From positions 1 to 48,743 of the forward strand of contig NZ_JAMPTM010000020.1 of the NCBI RefSeq assembly GCF_025403375.1: a stretch of DNA of 48,743 nucleotides, in the 5' to 3' direction. The DNA comes from Frankia gtarii. GTDB lineage: Bacteria; Actinomycetota; Actinomycetes; Frankiales; Frankiaceae. This document shows, one piece after another, positions 20,841-28,874 of the stretch. The notes beneath the pieces are model-generated. The model searched no databases, was not told where the DNA came from, and saw nothing but the letters and a program-made list of their open reading frames with translations. A program made the position numbers and the translations under genes. Every line of letters begins with the position of its first letter. Position 1 is the stretch's first letter.

Positions 20841-22045
20841 CGGGCGGTCTCCGCTCGGCCGTGACCGCGGGTCGCCGCCAGCACCTCGACGAAGGTGTCG
20901 CCCTCGCGTAGGACCCCGAACGCCCTGGCCCGGCGCAGCACCGCCTCGGCCCAGGCTCGGTGCGGGCGCAGCTCGTTCATCTTGTTCGCGTAGCTGCTCG
21001 CACGGACCCCGCCGGCGTCCCCGGCGAGGATCGCCTCGGCGTCGGTGAACTCCTCCTGGCTGACGACGTGCAGCGCGTGCACGGCCGGGATGTGGCTGGG
21101 ATGGATCACAGTCTTGCCGATCAGCCCGTTGGCCCGGTCCAGGACGACCTCCCGAATCAGGCGGTCGAGGTCGGCCGAGACCAGTGCACTGCGCATCCGG
21201 ATCGCCTTCTGACTGCCGTCGGCCAGGTCGGCCTGCGCGAACGGGGTCACCCGCAGCGAGCTGACGAACAACCGCTCCGGCTGGGCGAAGTACTCCCACA
21301 CCGGGCCGGTGACGATGTGGTCGCCGCCGCGGGCGCAGATGTTCACGATGTCGGCGATGCAGTCGCGGACCACGGCGATGTCGTAGATCGTCAGGTCGCG
21401 GCCGCGGCGCAACCCGAACAGCCCGCACAGGTCGGTGGCGCCGAGCCGGATCGCGAGCACCTGCTCAGCGTGCTTGTCGACCAGTCGCCGCACGGCCGTG
21501 AGCGCCTCGACGCGGGTCTCCCGATTGATCACCGGAGGGCTTTCGAGCACCGGCATGGCCCACAGCGGCCGGCCGATGATGTCGGACACCCGCAGCACCG
21601 CCTCCAGCGCCGCCTCGCCGCCCTCCTCGGCGAACTTGGGCAGGACGAAGCCCGCCAGGCAGCGTGCACCGGCCGCGCCGAGTCGCGCGATCAGGTCGGG
21701 GATCTGCCCGACGGCGCGCACCCGGACGAACAACAGCGGCATGCCGTCGCCGGAGCGCGGCGGATCGTCGGCGAGCGAGCGCAGCGCCGCGACGACGTTG
21801 GCCTCGGCTGCGGCCACCTCCGTGTCGGCAATCGAATCCTCGAGGCAGAGCACCATCGAGTTCGCCCCGGCCGCGGTCTGCCGGCGCACGTCGGATGCCA
21901 GCTGAGGCCGCGTGCCCGGTGCATACAGCGTCGCACCGAGCGCGGTGGCCAGCAGCCGGCGGTCCCCGTCGACGGCGATCTCCTCCGGCGGCCGGTAAAA
22001 CAGGGCCTCGATCGTCTCCGTGTCGAGGAAGGCGAAGTGGCGCAA
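20837..22045 (-). CDS. HpcH/HpaI-CitE-like C-C bond lyase (Ter-linked)
   Basis: The 402-residue TIM-barrel protein is of the aldolase/citrate lyase beta-like group found in Ter PRTase operons. Motifs include MVLCLEDSIAD, PLLFVRVRAVGQI, AMPVLESP, RLGATDLCGLFGLRR and GKTVIHPSHI, with the metal- and CoA-type-binding acidic residues of the fold. The frame is open to 22192, but TTG at 22045 has GAGGGGAA six bases upstream and gives the family N-terminus LRHFAFLDTE. It is the first gene of the quartet. The preceding 22338-22374 hairpin separates it from the GH26-like gene. Confidence 0.82.
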   Translation of the reverse strand: MRHFAFLDTETIEALFYRPPEEIAVDGDRRLLATALGATLYAPGTRPQLASDVRRQTAAGANSMVLCLEDSIADTEVAAAEANVVAALRSLADDPPRSGDGMPLLFVRVRAVGQIPDLIARLGAAGARCLAGFVLPKFAEEGGEAALEAVLRVSDIIGRPLWAMPVLESPPVINRETRVEALTAVRRLVDKHAEQVLAIRLGATDLCGLFGLRRGRDLTIYDIAVVRDCIADIVNICARGGDHIVTGPVWEYFAQPERLFVSSLRVTPFAQADLADGSQKAIRMRSALVSADLDRLIREVVLDRANGLIGKTVIHPSHIPAVHALHVVSQEEFTDAEAILAGDAGGVRASSYANKMNELRPHRAWAEAVLRRARAFGVLREGDTFVEVLAATRGHGRAETAR

Positions 22046-22336
22046 GCGACGTTCCCCTCGTCCAAGGCGGCGGCGTCGCTCGACCAAGGTCCCCGGTTCG
22101 GTATGCGCCGCGGCCGGACCGGCAAGATCGTCAAACGTCGCCTTTCGGGTGACGGTACCTGCCCGGGGGCAGCTGACGACAGGCAACGACAATCGTCAGC
22201 CAGCCGACATTCGGCCGTCACCCTGAGGTCATCGACGATCAGCCGACCTGCGACCGAGCCCCCGGCACCGGGCACCGGGCAGCGCGGACCGGGTGCGTCC
22301 CGCGGGTCCCGGTCACGGACGGCACCGAAGCAACGA

Positions 22337-22374
22337 CGCCGGGCCGGGACGGATCTCTCCGCCCCGGCCCGGCG
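22337..22374 (-). terminator. Hairpin terminator after the GH26-like gene
   Basis: CGCCGGGCCGGG (22337-22348) and CCCGGCCCGGCG (22363-22374) form a perfect 12-bp stem, 31 bases past the glycosidase stop. It lacks a T-tract. Tandem GGCACCGGGCAC repeats lie beyond it at 22263-22280. Confidence 0.68.
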
Positions 22375-22405
22375 ACCTGCCGCTGGCCCGCCCTCCGGCG
22401 CCCGG

Positions 22406-24283
22406 TCAGCTCGATCCGGTACCGAACAGCTTCTTGTACTCGGCGGCGGCCTTCGGGTTCTGCCCGCCGTTCGTGATCGTCGAGCAGACGTTCCCGGGAG
22501 TGGGATCGCTGAAGTAGGCGTCGTAGCCCATCACGTCGCCGGCCGCCTTGAACGTCTCGAACATCTTCTGGATGTAGAACGGGTTGTCGCCGCCGCCGTC
22601 ACCGCTACAGGAGGCCACGCCCCACTCGCCGACCCCGACCTTCTTGCCGTGCTCCCGGGCGAACCGGATCACATAGCACAGGCCGTTGACGTCCTCGCAC
22701 TGCTTGTTCCACGTCGCGTCGTCCTTCGACGGCGGGAAGTGGTCGTAGGCGTCGATGCCGACGTAGTCGACGTACTCATCACCGGGGTAGGCGCCCCACG
22801 GGCTGTTACCGGTGGGCACCGGGGAGTTGTGCGCGTTGAACGTCCAGTCGATCTTCACCTGCGAGTCGGTGGACTTGATGGCCGCCGCGATCTTCTGGAA
22901 GCAGGTGCGGAACGTCGCCGGGTCGGCGTCGGTGTGCCAGTACATGAACGTGCCGTTGAACTCCCAGCCGATCCGGACGATGGAGTCGGCCCGGCCGTGT
23001 TCGACCAGGAAGCTGCCCAGCTTCTTCCACTCCGAGTCGTACTCACCGCGGGCGCAGGATGCGTTGTTGCCCTGCCCCTTGGGGTAGGTGGGCTGGCTGA
23101 TCAGCAGCTTGCCGGCGAACCCCTTGAACAGGTCGACCGGCCAGCTCGGCTGCACGAGCCCCCCCCAACCCGAGGTGCGGTCGGTGTAGACGTGAACGAG
23201 GTCGTTGGGCCGCCCCCGCCAGTTGCCGAAATCCGTGAGCTGCGCGACCTGGTGCGACTGGAAGCCGGATAGCCAGGGCAGGCCCGACTTGGCCCCCCCG
23301 GCGTCGATGTCCTGCGCGCCGCCGGCCGCCGGGGCGGAGGTGGCGGTCGTGGCGGTCGGGCCGGCGGGCGGAACCGCCGGCAGCCCGGTGGCCGACGGCG
23401 AGGCGGCCGGCACGGTGGCGGACGGCGAGGCGGAGCCGAATGGCCGGTGGCCGCCGTTACCCGCAGCCGCGGACGATGCGGGGCTGGGTAGCGGGCCGGG
23501 CGACGCGGTGACGCCGACGGTGGGCGACGGCTGCGGCGAGGTGCCTGGCGTCGGCGACCCCGCGGCGGCCGGGCTCGGCGACACGGTCGACGGTGTGGCA
23601 CCGGCGGTACCGGTGGTGGCGTCGGAGCGCTGCACGGGCAGGTCGGGCAGTGCCGGCGCGGTCTTGAACTCCTGCGCGGCCGCCTCGGGACCGGTCACGT
23701 CGAGCGCGCCGACGGCGGCGGCGGCGGCGCCCTGGGTCGCCTTGACGTTGACCGTGCCCTTGAAGTCCGCCGGGACCCGGAAGCCCAGGATGAAACGGCC
23801 GTCGCCATCCGTCTTGGTCAGCGCACTGGCGCCCAGGCTGGTGGTCTCGGCGGCGACGGTGACGTCGTCGCCGGCGGCGAAGTCACGCCCGCCGACGAGC
23901 ACGATGTCCTCGTCGAACAGGACCAGCGCGATCCGGCTGCTGGTCTGCGGGGTCATCGTGGAGATCGGGACCCCGGGCTGGGCGGCGGTGCTTGCGGGCT
24001 CGGTCGAGGCCGTCGGGGTGGCGCTCGGCGAGGCCGCACTCGGCAACGTCGGGGACGGCTGGGAGCTCGGCGTCTCCCCCGCGGCCTGCGCCAGCGGGGT
24101 GACTGCCTGCAGCAGCCCGAGGACGAACACCGAGACCAAGCCCAGCCGGGCGCCGGTTCGAACCGGCCGGCGGGCCCGGCGACGACCGGGGCCGGATCGG
24201 CCGGGTGCGCCACGAGGTCGATGGGACAGGGAGACCGAACGGCCGACCGGAGGGGACGGTCGGCGACGAGAGGTCGAGACCAT
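22406..24283 (-). CDS. Secreted GH26-like glycoside hydrolase
   Basis: The 625-residue protein has an arginine-rich N-terminus, a hydrophobic export segment (about 47-68) ending in LAQA, Ser/Thr/Pro linkers, a small beta domain (about 120-200, LVGGRDFAAGDDVTV) and a C-terminal catalytic domain (about 320-625). Candidate catalytic residues are Glu441 in RIGWEFNG (acid/base) and Glu553 in GVGEWG (nucleophile), the GH26 pattern. Homologues cut beta-mannans or related glycans; the substrate here is unproven. The start chosen is ATG at 24283, since upstream codons lack a ribosome binding site. The unusually long, basic pre-signal region may need a different start. It is transcribed alone. Confidence 0.8.
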   Translation of the reverse strand: MVSTSRRRPSPPVGRSVSLSHRPRGAPGRSGPGRRRARRPVRTGARLGLVSVFVLGLLQAVTPLAQAAGETPSSQPSPTLPSAASPSATPTASTEPASTAAQPGVPISTMTPQTSSRIALVLFDEDIVLVGGRDFAAGDDVTVAAETTSLGASALTKTDGDGRFILGFRVPADFKGTVNVKATQGAAAAAVGALDVTGPEAAAQEFKTAPALPDLPVQRSDATTGTAGATPSTVSPSPAAAGSPTPGTSPQPSPTVGVTASPGPLPSPASSAAAGNGGHRPFGSASPSATVPAASPSATGLPAVPPAGPTATTATSAPAAGGAQDIDAGGAKSGLPWLSGFQSHQVAQLTDFGNWRGRPNDLVHVYTDRTSGWGGLVQPSWPVDLFKGFAGKLLISQPTYPKGQGNNASCARGEYDSEWKKLGSFLVEHGRADSIVRIGWEFNGTFMYWHTDADPATFRTCFQKIAAAIKSTDSQVKIDWTFNAHNSPVPTGNSPWGAYPGDEYVDYVGIDAYDHFPPSKDDATWNKQCEDVNGLCYVIRFAREHGKKVGVGEWGVASCSGDGGGDNPFYIQKMFETFKAAGDVMGYDAYFSDPTPGNVCSTITNGGQNPKAAAEYKKLFGTGSS

Positions 24284-24772
24284 GCTCGCGCGCTGCCTTT
24301 CGGAGTTGGCGTGAGACGCACCTGCCGAGCGCACCGCACACCGACAACGGAGCATGGTCGGATCACGACCGTTGATGGAACGTCCCCTCCGAGCGGCCGC
24401 TTACGCGACCACCCAGCGCGCCACCAGAGCTCGACGACACCGCGGCGGGTGCGTCGACCGGGCTGCCACTGCGGCCCGTCCGTGATGCCGACCGCCTCCA
24501 ACCTCGGAGTCAGGACGGTTCGACAGGTGCTCCGACCAGGTGTCGAACACCCACCTGACCGGTGCTGGAACTACGTGTGATGGACCCAATCGTAAGGGGC
24601 ACACCGCCTGCAAGGAACAGCACTAGGACGAATACTTTCCGTAGTAGTGCCATCATTGCAGATCTGGCGTGATATCTCCGCCCGGCGGCCACCGAAAGAC
24701 AACTGTTAATCAAACCGCAGCATGGAGAGACTCAATCCGGCCGAACGGATCGAGCCGAACGGATCGAGCCGA
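24284..24772. other. Intergenic region with small-ORF candidate
   Basis: It lies between the GH26-like gene and the zinc-ribbon/FN3 gene, both on the minus strand. The part at about 24560-24720 has markedly lower GC than the rest. It holds a candidate 47-codon frame (see 24510-24653). At 24735-24772 there is a tandem 14-base repeat, GCCGAACGGATCGA. No confident promoter was found. Confidence 0.4.
24510..24653 (-). CDS. Possible small membrane peptide
   Basis: A 47-residue frame begins MALLRKVFVLVLFLAGGVPL, a basic start followed by one hydrophobic segment, and ends with a polar tail. The composition resembles a small membrane or exported peptide. Against it: no clear ribosome binding site, codon use unlike neighbouring genes, and no family I recognise. 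It lies 226 bases upstream of the GH26-like gene on the same strand. Confidence 0.22.
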   Translation of the reverse strand: MALLRKVFVLVLFLAGGVPLTIGSITRSSSTGQVGVRHLVGAPVEPS

Positions 24773-27700
24773 TCAGCGGACGACCAGATCCTCGTCGTCC
24801 GGATGCGTGACCGTCCAGCCGGTGGGATGCATCAGGACCGGCAACAGCCGGACACCCCACGGCAGCTGCGCCCCGTCCAGGGTGACGTCGATGGTGCGGG
24901 TGACGGCCTGATCGACGGCGGCCAGCCGGGACAGCTCATGGGCCTCCGCGGCCGCCCGCGGCGGCGTTGTGCCCGGCCGCGCGAACAGGATCAGCTCGCC
25001 GGCCGGGCCGGAGGTATGCACCTGGACCCGCAGGGTCCGCCGCCGCCACCCGGAGCGGCTCACGGTGTAGGTGACCGTCGGCTGGATCAGCGGGACGGGA
25101 TGCGGCGCAGGCGGCATCGGCCCGGTCAGCGCATCGTCGGCCCCGGCCCCCTGGGCACCGGTCGGGGTCGGGGTCGCGCTCCCAGGAACGACCGGGCCGG
25201 GTGTGCTGGGCGCGAACCGCGTCTGCCACGCCTGCGCCGGGCCGCCCGCGACCGGTTCGCCGGCACCTGCCGGCGGGAGCAGGGGCACCGGCAGGACACC
25301 GAACGGGTTCGTGGGTGGGTGCTCCCCATGCGCGGGCCCCCGGGCACCGCCTGGCTGGTGGCCCGCCATCGGTTGGCGGGCGCCGACCGGCACGGGCAGC
25401 AGGACGGCGCCGGTGCGCGGCTGGGCCGGGCCTCCCAGCGGATGCGCGGCGGTGATCGGATCCGAGCCGGACGCATCGGGCCCGGCGGCAGGCCGCCCCG
25501 CGAACGGACCACCGGGGATGCCTTCGGGCCCGCCCCCCAGTCTGCCGACGAGGTGACCGCCGGTGGCGGGTCCGGACGAGGTGGGAGGCGGCGGGTCGCT
25601 GCGGGTCGCGGGCCGGGCCAGCACCGCCACTCCGGCGGTCGCGACGCGGGCGATCCCGCCCGCCCGGTACATCGGATAGGCGGCCACGTGGTAGGCCCAA
25701 CCGTCCGCCGGGGCAGCGAGATGCCAGCCGCCCTTGATCTCCAGGCTGGTGTTGGTGACCTTGGCTCTGGCGGCGTAGGGATCGTCCGGGCCGGTGGGCG
25801 TGCGGTCCCGCCGCCAGAGCACCCGCGCCTCGGTCACCCCGGGTGGCATCTGGAAGGACAGCACGATCGACTCGCCGCGGTCGTCGGCGCGTAGGTCGCG
25901 CACGGGCTCGATCACCACGTGCCGCACGGCCCGGCCGACGACAGCCGTCTCGCCGTGCACCGTCACCGGGGTGTAGATCACCTCGCCGACCGGGGCGGAC
26001 TCCGCAGCCTGTCCCGTGCGGCTCGCACCGACCAGGCGGACCGGTCCGGTGATGGCGGCAAGCTGGACGTCGTCGCCCTCGGCGCCGAGCCCGCCGACGA
26101 ACAGCGGGCCGGAACCGTGCAGCGGCAGCGGACCCGAGCCGGCACCGGGCAGCGGTAACGGACCCGAACCCGGCCCGAACCGCGGCCCGGTGCCGCCCGG
26201 TTCGACGCCGGCACCGCCGGGCGCCGGCGTCGCGTAGATCCGCACCTCCCAGCCGGGCGGCGGCGTCCAGCGCAGCGTGGTGCGCCCGCTGGTGGTGACC
26301 GCGGCGAGATCCTGCACCGGCCTCGGGCGGGCGGTCACCTCGACCTCGGCCTCGGCGCCGGGCGTGCGGACGGGATGCCCGGCCGCGTCGTGGTACTCGA
26401 CGAAGACGTGGTAGCGGTACGTCGCGCCGACGACGACGTCCGTGTCATGGAAGACGCCGCCGGTGACCCGGGCCCGCCGGGGCGGCTGGCTGACCGGCGA
26501 GCCGGGCGCGGCGATCCGCTCGACCGTGACCACCGACAGGGCCCCGTCGAGCCGCCAGTTCAGCCGGATCCCGGCGGCGGTCCGCTCGGCGCGCAGCTCG
26601 GCGAGGTCACGGGTGCAGACCACGGGCTGCGTGGCGACCGGCTCGGAGCGGCGCTCGCCGCAGATCGCGGTGACCTCGTGGCGCACCGGCGTCCACGCCG
26701 GTGCGCCGGCGTCGTAGAGCTCGGTGGACCGGGTGGTGCCCAGGCTGCGCCGGCCCAGCGTCGCCGCGGCGCCCTCGACGAGCACGACGCGCTCCACCCG
26801 GTAGGAGACGGGCCCACCGACCGACGGCGACGCCCGCCAGCGCAGCTGTACCGAGCCGTCGGGGCCGGCGACCGCGACGAGGTCCGACGGCGACGACAGC
26901 GGCAGCGCCGCCAACGCCGCCAACGCCTCCCGGTTGTCCGCGGCGGTGGCGAGGACCGCGGCCAGGGCGGCCTCCTGAGCCTCGCGCGGCAGCGCCCGCG
27001 CGGCCTGCACCCGCCGGCGGATCACCGCCTGGGCGGCGATGAGCTCGGCCAGCACCTCGGCCGGGCCGCGGCCGTCCGGCCCGGGCACGTCCGCTGCCTG
27101 CGCGGCGAGCCAGCGGGCGTCGTCGAGGGCGGCGTCGGCCCGGCTGGCCGCGCGGGCCTCGGACAGGGCCCGCCAGCCGGCGTCGGCCGCGCCGAGCGCC
27201 GCGGAGACCCGGGCGCCGAGCTCCTCAGCGGCGCCGGCGACCGGACCGCCGACGGCGACCAGCACCGGATGCGCGGCGGCGAGCAGGTCGCCGGCCTCGC
27301 GGGGCCGCCCGCCCTCCAGCGCGCGGCGCACGGCGGCCAGTGCCTCCGCCGCCTCTCGAGCCTGGCGCAGGCTGTGCCCGCAGTGTCGGCAGACCACCGC
27401 GGCGGCCTCGGTCATCGAGCCGCAGGACGGGCAGGTCGCGTAGAGGTCGGTGTCGCAGTACCGGCAGTGCCGGGCGGCGCCGGCCGCCTCCGGGCGCCCG
27501 CAGCCGGGGCAGACGACGTAGTCGACGACCCCGCCGACGTTGACCGCGGCGCCGAGCTTGCGCGCCACCCCGAGAACCACGGACTTCGCCTGCGCCGCGG
27601 TGAGACCGCGCCCGGTGGCCAGCGCCGCGCGGACGAGACCTTCGAAGGCGACGGCGGTGAGCTCGCCGTCGAGGACGACGTGTTCCTCCACCGCGGGACG

Positions 27701-28501
27701 CAGCTCGTCGGCCGCGTCCGCCATCAGGCCGACCGTGTAGGCGGCCGGGTCGCCCTCGACGAGCCGGGTCGAGACGAGGGCCAGCAGGTCTGCGGTGACC
27801 GTCTTCTCCCGGTCGTGCGGACGGCGGCTGTTGGCAGCCGCCACCGCGGCGTAGGCGGCGGCGAGCCGTTGCGGCGAGGCGTCGGGGGCGAGCCCGAGGA
27901 ACGCCCACAGCGACGCGCTGGAAACCCGGTCCCCGCCACGCAGGGCGCGCAGTTCGGTGAGCCGCTCGGCGATCTGGCGGCGGACCTCGGGCGGCAGTGG
28001 CTCCACCCCGCCGCCGACGCCGTCCACGATGATCTGCTCCCGGCTGAGCCGGGCGTCGAACTCCTCGACGGTGACCCCGGCGGCGGCGGCGAGCCGGCGC
28101 AGTCCGTCGACGCGGGAGGCGGGAATGCCGCCGAAGCGATCCCGGACGGTGGCGAGGTAGCCGTCGACCTTGGCCAGCCGCTCCGCGTCACCGCTGCGCC
28201 GGGCGGCGAGGACGTGTACGCGGACCCGCTCGCGGGACTCCGCGTCGCGCAGCGGCTCCTCCCACTCCCCCCGGCGGCGTACCAGCTCGGTGGCGAGCGT
28301 GGCGTACTTGGCCGAGTTGCGCTCCCGCTGTAGGAAGGCGAGAACCCGGACAAGATGGGCCCCGATGTCGGAGTCGGTGTACGGGACGGTGGGGTCGAGA
28401 CCGGCGATGAGAAAAGGGTCGGCGGTGTCCAGGAAGGAGCCCGCCCGCAGCGGTGCGAGCACCCGCTGGCGGTAGCCGCTGCCATCGAACGCCGCGCTCA
28501 A
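24773..28501 (-). CDS. Zinc-ribbon/FN3 protein with possible J-like segment
   Basis: The 1242-residue protein is of unknown function. From the N-terminus: a helical region (1-190); a segment at about 195-260 with LGLAPDAS, LAAAYAAVAAA and RPHDREK that resembles a degenerate J domain; and paired zinc ribbons, CPGC/CRYC (331-349) and CPSC/CRHC (357-374). A helical stretch follows (375-540), then about four FN3-like beta repeats (540-965), a Pro/Gly-rich linker and a C-terminal beta domain (1145-1242). TTG at 28501 with AAGGTGG nearby is the best start; the frame extends to 28552. It follows the Hsp70 gene on the same strand. The J-like call is inference: the loop has PHD, not HPD. Confidence 0.75.
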   Translation of the reverse strand: MSAAFDGSGYRQRVLAPLRAGSFLDTADPFLIAGLDPTVPYTDSDIGAHLVRVLAFLQRERNSAKYATLATELVRRRGEWEEPLRDAESRERVRVHVLAARRSGDAERLAKVDGYLATVRDRFGGIPASRVDGLRRLAAAAGVTVEEFDARLSREQIIVDGVGGGVEPLPPEVRRQIAERLTELRALRGGDRVSSASLWAFLGLAPDASPQRLAAAYAAVAAANSRRPHDREKTVTADLLALVSTRLVEGDPAAYTVGLMADAADELRPAVEEHVVLDGELTAVAFEGLVRAALATGRGLTAAQAKSVVLGVARKLGAAVNVGGVVDYVVCPGCGRPEAAGAARHCRYCDTDLYATCPSCGSMTEAAAVVCRHCGHSLRQAREAAEALAAVRRALEGGRPREAGDLLAAAHPVLVAVGGPVAGAAEELGARVSAALGAADAGWRALSEARAASRADAALDDARWLAAQAADVPGPDGRGPAEVLAELIAAQAVIRRRVQAARALPREAQEAALAAVLATAADNREALAALAALPLSSPSDLVAVAGPDGSVQLRWRASPSVGGPVSYRVERVVLVEGAAATLGRRSLGTTRSTELYDAGAPAWTPVRHEVTAICGERRSEPVATQPVVCTRDLAELRAERTAAGIRLNWRLDGALSVVTVERIAAPGSPVSQPPRRARVTGGVFHDTDVVVGATYRYHVFVEYHDAAGHPVRTPGAEAEVEVTARPRPVQDLAAVTTSGRTTLRWTPPPGWEVRIYATPAPGGAGVEPGGTGPRFGPGSGPLPLPGAGSGPLPLHGSGPLFVGGLGAEGDDVQLAAITGPVRLVGASRTGQAAESAPVGEVIYTPVTVHGETAVVGRAVRHVVIEPVRDLRADDRGESIVLSFQMPPGVTEARVLWRRDRTPTGPDDPYAARAKVTNTSLEIKGGWHLAAPADGWAYHVAAYPMYRAGGIARVATAGVAVLARPATRSDPPPPTSSGPATGGHLVGRLGGGPEGIPGGPFAGRPAAGPDASGSDPITAAHPLGGPAQPRTGAVLLPVPVGARQPMAGHQPGGARGPAHGEHPPTNPFGVLPVPLLPPAGAGEPVAGGPAQAWQTRFAPSTPGPVVPGSATPTPTGAQGAGADDALTGPMPPAPHPVPLIQPTVTYTVSRSGWRRRTLRVQVHTSGPAGELILFARPGTTPPRAAAEAHELSRLAAVDQAVTRTIDVTLDGAQLPWGVRLLPVLMHPTGWTVTHPDDEDLVVR

Positions 28502-28874
28502 GGATCCACCTTCGTCCCACGTGACCGCCGTGCCCGTCGAACAGACCGGCAACCGGCCCGTCTTCGGGCGCCGAACGTGGGGCGGCAGTTTACCGCCCTA
28601 CATCCGGCAGGCCCCACATCCGAGAGTACGAAGCGGCGCCCCGCCCCGGGTCCCGGACGCCGCAGACGCCCAGCCTGATCCTTGTGGATCAGGGGCCGGT
28701 ATCACCGTCTGGCGGCGATTCCCGACCCTGGCCGTGCGTCCCGGCTGACCCTACCGATTACCGGGCCGACACCCGGAAGCGCCTGCGTACGTGGGAAATT
28801 GGCAGCTCATAACACTTCTCGAGCGGGTTTTTCCTGGGCCGTGGGAGAAGTCCCTGGTCGCGGGATCGACCGGC
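28502..28874. other. Intergenic region between Hsp70 and zinc-ribbon/FN3 genes
   Basis: No gene recognised. It holds the hairpin at 28674-28693 and a 7-bp inverted repeat, ACTTCTC (28814-28820) / GAGAAGT (28845-28851). The part next to the Hsp70 stop (28790-28850) is locally A/T-richer. The gap suggests the zinc-ribbon gene may have its own promoter. Confidence 0.4.
28674..28693 (-). terminator. Perfect 8-bp hairpin
   Basis: CCTGATCC (28674-28681), loop TTGT, GGATCAGG (28686-28693). It lies 182 bases past the Hsp70 stop. It could end that transcript or act in the leader of the next gene; there is no T-tract. Confidence 0.45.

Noticed and set aside
24150-24170. GTTCGAACC-like string resembling a tRNA T-loop
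   Set aside because: It lies within the coding sequence for the signal region of the glycosidase and no cloverleaf can be formed around it; no tRNA was found anywhere in the window.
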